From the NCBI GenBank assembly GCA_964388275.1, contig CAYLZD010000068.1, positions 1 to 12,027 on the forward strand: a stretch of 12,027 bases of DNA, given 5' to 3'. The translations under genes and the position numbers were made by a program. The stretch is from JARYLZ01 sp964388275 (GTDB lineage: Bacteria > Bacteroidota > Ignavibacteria > SZUA-365). The notes under the pieces were generated by a model that was not told the origin of the DNA, did no database searches, and worked only from the letters and a program-made list of their open reading frames with translations. This document shows positions 6,901 through 12,027 of this stretch, piece after piece (within the stretch, counting starts at the first letter, position 1; each line of letters opens with the position of its first letter).

Positions 6901-7243
6901 GGATCGCGAAATTATCCCCCTGCTGCCAGGCGTCGTCGATTATTCTTATGTCGTACCACAAGGCCCCGCAGCAGGTGCTCATTATCTGGGTCCAGTCGCC
7001 GAGGTATTCAGTGCCGGCCGTGACGACAATTGACGACGGCCCCTGATCGTCGGTGCAGTAGAGATAATGATTGACTGTTTCCAACTGGATGGAGGTATTC
7101 GAATAATTCCCCACCCAGTTGTGTGTTGAATTGTCTTCGAAATTAGTGCAGAACGGTTGAACCACATTGACTGATTGAGCTTCGAGCAATTCGAGGGGCA
7201 CGAAGCCGACGCAGAATAAAATCAATAGCGCGCCGCGAAGCAT
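3962..7243 (-). CDS. Large Cys-rich secreted protein with T9SS type A sorting domain
   Basis: A 1093-residue secreted or cell-surface protein. Residues 1-22 form a signal peptide (MLRGALLILFCVGFVPLELL). Residues about 32-222 resemble a laminin-B-like jelly roll: W-T-x-V segments, and KVAYDNLCI at the end. Residues about 226-490 hold two Cys-rich units with matching openings, CCWSAKIKNQ (252-261) and CCSTLAIDNQ (380-389). Each runs through an FDICF/LDFCID strand to a closing Cys pair. A Cys-poor part (about 700-1010) looks like more beta-sandwich repeats. The last 82 residues (CYPNPASNSATIQFTL onward, ending RQTRAMKIVR) form a T9SS sorting domain, which in the family directs outer-membrane translocation and is cleaved on export. 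The many CC pairs suggest disulfides formed after export. The ATG (7243) has a GGAGG five bases upstream, an excellent ribosome binding site. No enzymatic motif is visible, so adhesin or structural surface protein is the best guess. It follows a two-component system and ends in its own hairpin. Confidence 0.85.
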   Translation of the reverse strand: MLRGALLILFCVGFVPLELLEAQSVNVVQPFCTNFEDNSTHNWVGNYSNTSIQLETVNHYLYCTDDQGPSSIVVTAGTEYLGDWTQIMSTCCGALWYDIRIIDDAWQQGDNFAIPNMVPYIIFYGSHGSERAGWYPNFSVVEGGPWTTVKAPVTNCNGDVFPSSAFGQWRVWDSNGNEIVSGSAGAGAAWQSIFSNVVKILLPIEWGAPRPEEKVAYDNLCIKNDDCICGEMEFLPPPGGYPDTSYVINTGCCWSAKIKNQNPAGIPVTKVKLVLSPASAHFATNAAVEGTAQSTYHWTVLGGGGANTLTFGGDPVPINQMLELLDFCIDRTSVFGPFTITWSTLDAAGNTVCTGTYTAECDPPCDQIDIVPVSTDPANCCSTLAIDNQWHALLIRKVRMYTFLPVRIAGITAASPWSGFPTAGFPLNSVLGTYTPGLPLGLSQPFDICFTGQNNTPFYLYFEFMDNNQRIWCRDSILITCGKGDDCCRNDSQKGCTTYASASMNCSGAGGADLYLNAYSAPKRVTRFAVTLLSAYGTTGSNPTPLPVSARIDQASGCNGPLVPSGADPFNLPESVENLWMPSGSSPLYEYPCISSGAALHDVYARSHPGTSQVVWGNYPPQVYPTWPSVTMNPGVDFMLHLAFTAPPSVRRLHYCLQYQYTYENCCTCDTVKWDSVSVVLIRSVIFGTRRNPCNEVLTPLGAPIGLLEEGGGQESTPAGSGVVETAAASDDGVYIEMADLNFGTLYFNFPALSDSLDKYKVVELSVKPEADVQIVAMYNLSDGTFARVAGGEAFAGLQLAETGSAVFSLAYFNPKNKRLIQNAVSVRIVSLDNPKDTIKETGLVFARVPLPPGAARDSIGTDELTHPVQVHTYAVYFENANSSREKVHQIVLKPKNNAAIIAVGPASDTTQVTLRSYYDAPSGLYYAYTDPCKGCEAEGIEAGRKLHPIYLTVSGAASESVILDYSTVNDRGDTISAGEVTLRGPLTTGVRAGDGEVEYRAAPGDAFLASCYPNPASNSATIQFTLARPMDGVTLTIADAAGREIARLVDGQALGLGEHAFVYNTLPLPAGTYYYTLTAGQVRQTRAMKIVR

Positions 7244-7335
7244 TTTGTCCTCCAGGTTTGTGGGTTGAAAGGTCTATCACACTGAAATCGGCAGCCCGTT
7301 TTGCATGGTCGATTCGCGCCTTTCCGAGGGCCTCG
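7244..7335 (-). promoter_or_regulatory. Leader of the secreted-protein gene
   Basis: This 92-base gap separates the receiver-only gene from the T9SS protein gene. It contains the ribosome binding site CTGGAGGACAAA directly before the ATG. I see no clear terminator and no convincing promoter boxes, so read-through from the signalling genes or an unusual promoter are both possible. Confidence 0.4.
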
Positions 7336-7692
7336 CTAAACGGAATCCATCCGCTCGTTCAGAAGAGCTTGCAGTTCCGAAGGGTCAACGGGTTTGTGCA
7401 GCCATGTCATGCGCGCGTCGGTCCGTATCGCAGGAAGCTCGGCAACCAGCACAGCGAAAAGCGCCTTGCAGCCCCGGACCCTGTCCAGCACGTCGAACAC
7501 GGTGCCGCCGATCAGGCCGGCGTCCAGAAAGACGATGTCAGGTTTGTAGATCTCGATCAGGGCCACAGCGCCGTCCACCGACTCCGCCCCCCCGGCCACA
7601 TTGATTTCCGGAATGTTGCGGGCAAGCAGGGCGGCCAGCGCCGTCCTGCCCCTCTGTTCGTCGCCGACTATCACGCAGGTGCGTCGTTTCAT
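7336..7692 (-). CDS. Stand-alone, degenerate receiver-domain protein
   Basis: A 118-residue protein made only of a CheY-like receiver. TCVIVGDEQ (5-13) is the first strand: the first acid of the pocket, normally Asp, is Gly10, while D11 and E12 remain. DIVFLDAG holds the phospho-acceptor D57. The switch Thr is replaced by Val (LVAE, V83), and K100 in HKPVD is kept. The segment between strand 4 and the Lys is about three residues shorter than in the neighbour. It aligns along its length with the receiver of the LytTR regulator just upstream (shared PEI, KPD/RPD-x-x-FLD, FDVL), so it is probably a duplicate that lost its DNA-binding domain. Phosphorylation may be weak or absent; it could act as a phosphate sink, a partner of the kinase, or be on its way to a pseudogene. 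ATG 7692 has no clear ribosome binding site. It lies 171 bases after the regulator. Confidence 0.75.
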   Translation of the reverse strand: MKRRTCVIVGDEQRGRTALAALLARNIPEINVAGGAESVDGAVALIEIYKPDIVFLDAGLIGGTVFDVLDRVRGCKALFAVLVAELPAIRTDARMTWLHKPVDPSELQALLNERMDSV

Positions 7693-7863
7693 GGGGGCGG
7701 TATTGCTCTTTTCACACGGCGGTATCGGTTAGAGAGAATGCGATCGGACGCAATCTCGCGATACAGGAGAAGCATATCCACGGGAATTGAGCAACCGGGC
7801 CCTCACGGCGGCAAGCGGCGGCCGCCGTTTAGCATATGTATACAGCGGAGGCGCCGATGCGCT
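7693..7863 (-). other. Gap with a GC-rich inverted repeat
   Basis: This spacer lies between the LytTR regulator and the receiver-only gene. ACGGCGGC (7805-7812) and GCCGCCGT (7821-7828) form a perfect 8-bp stem around an 8-base loop, 36 bases after the regulator's stop. No T-run follows on the minus strand, so a terminator call is weak; an RNA stability or processing structure is equally possible. I see no good promoter boxes. Confidence 0.35.
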
Positions 7864-8634
7864 TCAGCGTCCCCCTTCCAGATGCCTTACGAACAAGTCT
7901 TTCCTCCTCACGGAAACTTCCAGTTCCCTTCCGTCCGACATCACCACGTAGCCGCCCTTCCCTTTCACGTATCTGCGCAGATGCGCGAGATTGATCAAGC
8001 GAGAATGATGTATCCGGAAGAATCCGCGTTCTTCGAGCAGTTCCTCGAATTCCTTCATGGTTCTGGAAGTCAGTATGCTTTCCCCGCGCTCCAAGTGTAT
8101 TCTCGTGTAGTTGCTCTCGGCCCCGCACCAGACTATTTCTTTCAGGCCGACGAACGTGAAACCGTCCATCGTGGGCACGGCGATGCGTTCGGTCAAGTCC
8201 GGCCCCCCGCGCAGGAGGCTTCGCAACACGCGCAGCTGGTTTGATCGATGGTCCGGCTGGCGAAGCACGCGCAGCGCCTTAGACACCGCGGCAGACAGCT
8301 CTTCCGCCGTCACCGGTTTGAGCAGGTAATCGAGCGCCGAGAACTTGATGGCCCTCAACGCGTATTCGTTGTAGGCGGTCGTGAACACCACGCCGCATTC
8401 CGGGTTCAGCGCCCGCTCCAACACGTCGAAGCCCGTCCCGTCGGGCAGCTCGACGTCCAGAAACAACAGGTCGGGCCTGTGGCGGGCGATCGCCCGTACC
8501 GCCTCCTCGACGCCGCAGCATTCCTGCAGCAGCAGGATTTCCGGGCAATGGACGGCCAGCAGGCGCTTGAGCGCTTCGCGGCAGTGCGGTTCGTCGTCCA
8601 CGATTACCGCGGTCAGCTTGTTTTCCTGCTTCAT
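7864..8634 (-). CDS. LytTR-family response regulator
   Basis: A 256-residue cytoplasmic DNA-binding response regulator. The receiver fills about residues 7-125: acidic pocket D13/D14, phospho-acceptor D60 in LLFLDVELPDG, switch Thr in FTTAYNEYA (T86), and K106 in LLKPV. The LytTR DNA-binding domain fills about 150-252 with its usual marks: EIVWCGAESNYTRIHL, MKEFEELLEERGFFRIHHSR, LINLAHLRRYVKG, and SDGRELEVSVRRK. LytTR regulators bind short direct repeats upstream of target genes. I chose ATG 8634: GGAAG lies six bases upstream, and the start follows the kinase stop by 16 bases. A longer in-frame extension to 8706 would add 24 Arg-rich residues and overlap the kinase. The partner is almost certainly the kinase encoded just upstream, since LytS-type kinases and LytTR regulators form pairs. 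Confidence 0.95.
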   Translation of the reverse strand: MKQENKLTAVIVDDEPHCREALKRLLAVHCPEILLLQECCGVEEAVRAIARHRPDLLFLDVELPDGTGFDVLERALNPECGVVFTTAYNEYALRAIKFSALDYLLKPVTAEELSAAVSKALRVLRQPDHRSNQLRVLRSLLRGGPDLTERIAVPTMDGFTFVGLKEIVWCGAESNYTRIHLERGESILTSRTMKEFEELLEERGFFRIHHSRLINLAHLRRYVKGKGGYVVMSDGRELEVSVRRKDLFVRHLEGGR

Positions 8635-8650
8635 CCGGGTCTTCCGTTTC

Positions 8651-11600
8651 CTATTCCAACGGGATCGTGATAGTGACTCTCGTGCCCGCGGGAATTCCCG
8701 AGGCATCGCGCATGTCCAGGATACCGACGCTCAACTTGCGTTTCCTGCCTTCGTTCAGCACGGCGATTCTTTCCTCGGCGATGCTGCTTCCCAGATGTTC
8801 GCGCCGCTCCGCGTGTCTGCCGCGGAGTTCCATCGATTTCGCCCTGCCTATTCCGTTGTCCTCCACCGTGCAGATCAAGTCGCCGCCGGAACTCCTGATG
8901 CGGACCAGGAGTCGTCCGCCCGATTCCATGGGTTGCAGTCCGTGCCTCACCGCATTTTCCACGAAGGGCTGAATGAGCATGGACGGAACGGGCTCTTCCG
9001 GATCCACTCCGTCGTCCACCACGATTTCGTGACGGAAGCGGCCGTTGAAGCGCACGGATTCGAGCTCGAGGTATATGGATACGGCTTCGAGTTCGGCGCG
9101 CAGCGGTATGCTCGGCTGTCTGGACGACTCGAGCACCAGGCGCATCAACCGGGCGAACTTCGCTATGTAGTCGTTCGCCTGCGCTTCATCGCTGCCCGCT
9201 ATGAAGTTCTGAATGGCGGTCAGGGCGTTGAAGAAAAAATGCGGATTCATCTGAAGCCGCAGCGCGAGCAGTTCCGCTTCGATCGCGCGCCGTTCCCTCG
9301 CGTTCTTCTCGCGGAGATGCCGCTGCCTCGCCGCTGCCGCCGCCACGACGGACAGCAGTACGGCTGCGGCGCACAGCGCCCTGAACCACCACGTCGCGTA
9401 GTACGGAGGCAGCACTCTTATCATCAGCGTTATACCGGCCTCGTTCCAGACGCCTTCGCCGTCGCCGCCACAGACCCTCAGCGGATAATCTCCCGGCGCA
9501 AGCGCGGGGAAGGATACGTAACGCCGGTTGCCGGTGTATATCCACTTGCGACTCCACCCTTCTATGCGATAACGGTAACTGCTCTTACCGGGATTATCGA
9601 AGTCCAGCGTAGAGAACGAGATCGTTATGCTGCTCCTGTCTGAAGGCAGAAGAAGTGTGTCCCGGTCCGCGAATTCCCGGCGCAGTTCCATTCCTTCAAC
9701 AGCCACCGACGTGAGAACAATCCTCGGAGCAGAGCCCGCCCGCTTCAGCGAGTCGGGATGAAAGGAAAGCAATCCGTTTCCACCGCCGAAATATATGCCG
9801 CCGTCCCCAGCCCGCATCCCCGAACCGAGATTGAACGGAAGCGCGGCATCGATGGAAGGATCGGAGTAATTGCGGAACTCGTCCCGGACCGGATCGTAAC
9901 AGGAAATCCCCGAGGATGTCGACAGCCACAGGCGGCCGTCCAGAGCGGCTTGCACGTCGGCCACCATGTCGGCGGCAAGGCCGGATTCGGTGTTGTGATG
10001 CCGGAACAGTTCCGTGCGTTTGTCGAATTCCTCGAGGCCGCCCCCGCTGGTCCCGAGCCACAATTTGCCGTCGCCCTTGTCCGCGATGGACCAGATCTCG
10101 TTGTGTATCAGGCTCGCGGGATTCGATTCGTCGTTTTCGTATTTGCGCCAGCTCTTCGCTTGCAGATCGTAGCGATGCAGCCCGTTCTCCGCTCCGATCC
10201 AGAGGAAGCCGCCGCCGGCATGCAGTTTCCAGACGCCGTTTCCGAATGGAGGAGATCCGTCCTCGGATTTCGGCTCAACCGAAGCGAGGGATCCGCGCTC
10301 CGCGTCGTACCGGTACAGCACGCCCCTTCTCCGCTTCTCGCCTCCCAGCCAGAAAACTGAGCCGGCGCTCCGCTCCACAGTGAACAGATTGGCGTGTGGA
10401 CCGATGAAGCGCGGCTTACCCGGCTTGCCGTCGGATCCGCGCGGCACGAATACGAAACCTCCGCGGGACGCCGCGAGCCAATTTCCCGCGCCGTCCACCA
10501 ACACGGAATTCAGGACGAGAGGGGCGAAACGGGGCAACAGAGGAAAATCCGGTATTGAAGCGCTCGCGACCAGGTTTCCGGAGGCTTCTTCCAGCATTCT
10601 CACACCGTATTCCACTGTGCCGCAGAATATTTCCCCTTCGCGATTCCGGAACAAGGCTCTGACGCTGCAAGGCCCGGTCCGGATCCCGTGTTCTCGCCGC
10701 GTCCGATGGATGTTGAAAGGGGATTGCGTTGCGCAATATCTTAATATTCCCCGATCTGTCCCCAGCCAGACGATATTCTTGCTGTCCCGGAATATCGTCA
10801 AAACCGACAAAGCATTCTTGTGGAGGTTCCCGTCCGTGTTTTTCAGTTCGAGAGGATAATGACGGACTCGTTGATCGCGTTTGGAAATCACATATATGGA
10901 GTTATTTCTCAACACCGTCCACGACGCGGAATTCTCTTCGAGAATCCCCAGAAGGAAACCGGCCCATGGCGGGCCGACCGTGGCCGCCGTTCTGAAGTCA
11001 TCGGCGATTGTGTCGTAAACAACGATTTCGTTTTCGAAGACCGTGCCGATTTCGCTCTTTCCGTCTGTATGGAAATGCATGTTGAGCGTTCCTGGGCCGA
11101 AGCGGGCGATCGAGTAGCCGAGGCGTTGCGCCGTTTTCCCGGCTTTCGTCCAGGGATACCGTTTGCGAACGAAACCGTCCGGACTCAACCTGATGATGGA
11201 GAAATAGTCGGCCGCCCACGGGGTCCCGCGTTTGTCGACCGTAACGGCAAGTATATTGCGGGCGGCTGAACTCGAAGTATCCTCCGGAATATGTATCGTA
11301 CGATCCGGCCCGCCGCGGATTGGTCCTTTCATCCGGGCCGTATGCCACGCGCGCAGATCCAGAACTTCTATTCCCCTGTCACGCGTCCCGATGTACATCA
11401 CGTCACGCGGGCCGATGGCGAGGGCTGATATGTTCGCGCAGTCGATGGCGGGCGCGCCCGCGCGTCCGCCACGCAGGCGCATGTAAGTGTCCGTCCACCG
11501 GTCGTACGCGCAGATGCCTCCACCGTCGGTGCCGATCCATAAAGTTCCCCAGCGGTCCTCGGCCAGAGCCATCACCGTGTTGTGCGGAAGACTGTTCTCG

Positions 11601-11905
11601 TCGAACGGTTTCCTGCGGTAATGCCTGAAGGAGGTTCCGTCGTAACGATTCAGACCGTCCCTCGTTCCAAACCACATGAAACCCCGGCTGTCCTCCAAAA
11701 TCGTGTATACGTAATTCTGCGACAGCCCTTCGCGCGTGGTCAACGAATTTATGGAATAACCTGGAGGTTGCGATCTCATTATCGAAAACGCGCACACGAA
11801 AACCGCGGCCGTCACGGCGGTAAAAGCTCCGGCCGCTCCCTTACGGCACGTCGCCGCGCGTAACGGCGTGCCGTGGAAACAGTATTCGACGTCGGTTGAG
11901 AGCAT
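8651..11905 (-). CDS. Propeller/Y_Y_Y LytS-type sensor histidine kinase
   Basis: A membrane sensor of 1084 residues from ATG 11905. A basic N-terminus and hydrophobic segment (about 22-43) form a signal peptide or anchor. Residues about 50-730 form a periplasmic two-component-regulator propeller with some 12-14 blades, seen as repeats such as SRGFMWFGTRDGLNRYDG, WGTLWIGTDGGGICAYDR, FLWIGAENGLHRYDL and DGKLWLGTSGGGLEEFD. A Y_Y_Y domain follows (about 740-835; SSYRYRIEGWSRKWIYT), then a membrane helix (about 839-860). The kinase part is of the LytS/HisKA_5 type: MNPHFFFNALTAIQ with the phospho-acceptor His near 889, an N-box at PFVENAVRHG, and DNGIGR plus GIPAGTRVTI of the ATPase lid and G2 box. 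Function: autophosphorylation on an external signal, then transfer to the LytTR regulator 16 bases downstream. Many Bacteroidota kinases with this sensor are fused to AraC-type output (HTCS) for glycan sensing; here the output is a separate protein. ATG 11905 is preferred over an upstream TTG at 11977, which overlaps the promoter's -35 box. Confidence 0.93.
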   Translation of the reverse strand: MLSTDVEYCFHGTPLRAATCRKGAAGAFTAVTAAVFVCAFSIMRSQPPGYSINSLTTREGLSQNYVYTILEDSRGFMWFGTRDGLNRYDGTSFRHYRRKPFDENSLPHNTVMALAEDRWGTLWIGTDGGGICAYDRWTDTYMRLRGGRAGAPAIDCANISALAIGPRDVMYIGTRDRGIEVLDLRAWHTARMKGPIRGGPDRTIHIPEDTSSSAARNILAVTVDKRGTPWAADYFSIIRLSPDGFVRKRYPWTKAGKTAQRLGYSIARFGPGTLNMHFHTDGKSEIGTVFENEIVVYDTIADDFRTAATVGPPWAGFLLGILEENSASWTVLRNNSIYVISKRDQRVRHYPLELKNTDGNLHKNALSVLTIFRDSKNIVWLGTDRGILRYCATQSPFNIHRTRREHGIRTGPCSVRALFRNREGEIFCGTVEYGVRMLEEASGNLVASASIPDFPLLPRFAPLVLNSVLVDGAGNWLAASRGGFVFVPRGSDGKPGKPRFIGPHANLFTVERSAGSVFWLGGEKRRRGVLYRYDAERGSLASVEPKSEDGSPPFGNGVWKLHAGGGFLWIGAENGLHRYDLQAKSWRKYENDESNPASLIHNEIWSIADKGDGKLWLGTSGGGLEEFDKRTELFRHHNTESGLAADMVADVQAALDGRLWLSTSSGISCYDPVRDEFRNYSDPSIDAALPFNLGSGMRAGDGGIYFGGGNGLLSFHPDSLKRAGSAPRIVLTSVAVEGMELRREFADRDTLLLPSDRSSITISFSTLDFDNPGKSSYRYRIEGWSRKWIYTGNRRYVSFPALAPGDYPLRVCGGDGEGVWNEAGITLMIRVLPPYYATWWFRALCAAAVLLSVVAAAAARQRHLREKNARERRAIEAELLALRLQMNPHFFFNALTAIQNFIAGSDEAQANDYIAKFARLMRLVLESSRQPSIPLRAELEAVSIYLELESVRFNGRFRHEIVVDDGVDPEEPVPSMLIQPFVENAVRHGLQPMESGGRLLVRIRSSGGDLICTVEDNGIGRAKSMELRGRHAERREHLGSSIAEERIAVLNEGRKRKLSVGILDMRDASGIPAGTRVTITIPLE

Positions 11906-11944
11906 GAAACGTCCGCGTGAGCATTGAGCTATCGTGCAAAATTG

Positions 11945-11969
11945 ACGAATTATAGAGTTTTTTATTCGT
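11945..11969 (-). promoter_or_regulatory. Inverted repeat overlapping the kinase promoter
   Basis: ACGAAT and ATTCGT form a perfect 6-bp inverted repeat with a 13-base centre (11945-11950 and 11964-11969). It covers the -10 box and part of the spacer of the predicted promoter, so it is placed like an operator. It does not clearly match a LytTR direct-repeat site. A six-base repeat can occur by chance. Confidence 0.3.
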
Positions 11970-11977
11970 TTATGCAA
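11949..11977 (-). promoter_or_regulatory. Predicted sigma-70-type promoter of the kinase operon
   Basis: On the minus strand TTGCAT (11977-11972) and a perfect TATAAT (11954-11949) are separated by exactly 17 bases. Transcription would start near 11942, giving a leader of about 37 bases before ATG 11905. The position supports that ATG, since the longer TTG-initiated reading would begin inside the -35 box. If the organism uses the TTTG/TAnnTTTG promoters typical of Bacteroidetes proper, this match is less meaningful. Confidence 0.6.
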
Positions 11978-12027
11978 TACCGCGCGGGCCGGATCGCCGG
12001 CCGCGGCAAGGCGTCGCGGCGCATCGG
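11978..12027. other. GC-rich end of window
   Basis: The last 50 bases are GC-rich and contain a small palindrome, GGCCGG-ATCG-CCGGCC (11987-12002). No T-run follows on either strand. No gene can be supported in this short piece. Confidence 0.3.

Noticed and set aside
4400..7033. A very long plus-strand open frame (877 codons) opposite the T9SS protein gene.
   Set aside because: It is the antisense shadow of a GC-rich coding region: Arg/His/Val-rich, without domains or a ribosome binding site. The minus strand gives a full protein with signal peptide and sorting domain.
8635..8706. A longer N-terminus for the LytTR regulator.
   Set aside because: It would overlap the kinase gene and add an Arg-rich tail not seen in the family. 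ATG 8634 has a good ribosome binding site and starts just before the first receiver strand.
7258..9643. Long plus-strand frames opposite the response regulators and the kinase (328 and 420 codons).
   Set aside because: Same shadow effect: Arg/Gln/His-rich translations with no recognisable fold, lying over well-supported minus-strand genes.
11906..11977. A TTG-initiated 24-residue extension of the histidine kinase.
   Set aside because: The TTG lies in the predicted -35 box, so it would be outside the transcript. The added residues are not signal-like, while ATG 11905 leads directly into a basic region and a hydrophobic segment.
1..12027. CRISPR array, tRNA/rRNA or a complete insertion sequence.
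   Set aside because: I found no regularly spaced direct repeats, no cloverleaf-like sequence with a CCA end, and no intact transposase. The only repeats seen are the short ones listed.

Overview
The window looks like a chromosomal segment from a bacterium of the FCB group (Bacteroidota/Chlorobiota, possibly an Ignavibacteria- or Kapabacteria-like lineage). The main clues are a large secreted protein ending in a type IX secretion (T9SS) sorting domain, a second degraded copy of such a domain, and a LytS-type histidine kinase with an outer two-component-regulator propeller and a Y_Y_Y domain. The right half reads as more GC-rich than the left. Every supported gene lies on the minus strand, so the biological order runs from the high coordinates to the low ones.

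Right part (about 11977 to 3906). A promoter-like sequence at 11949-11977 precedes a propeller/Y_Y_Y sensor histidine kinase (11905-8651). A LytTR response regulator follows 16 bases later (8634-7864). After a 171-base gap comes a stand-alone receiver protein (7692-7336) that looks like a decayed paralogue of that regulator's receiver: it has no output domain, and the first acidic pocket residue and the conserved Thr are changed. Next is a 1093-residue Cys-rich secreted protein with a T9SS type A sorting domain (7243-3962), closed by a 13-bp hairpin (3906-3935). The layout suggests a membrane sensor system next to a surface or secreted target, but the regulatory link is inference.

Middle part (about 3722 to 2203) is a cluster of gene remnants around one intact gene. 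In transcription order it holds a short unidentified reading frame with an imperfect 24-bp tandem repeat, an ADP-ribosylglycohydrolase reduced to its two ends by an internal deletion, an intact plasmid pRiA4b ORF-3-like protein (3222-2632) whose ATG overlaps the stop of that remnant, a RhuM-like gene also reduced by an internal deletion, an orphan T9SS sorting-domain tail, and a strong intrinsic terminator. This looks like a horizontally acquired accessory block in decay.

Left part (2187 to 1). A GT39/ArnT-like polytopic membrane glycosyltransferase (2187-730) is followed by the C-terminal remnant of an FN3/Ig-like protein (about 726-430). The last 430 bases hold nothing I can support with confidence. 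I saw no tRNA, rRNA, CRISPR array or intact insertion sequence.
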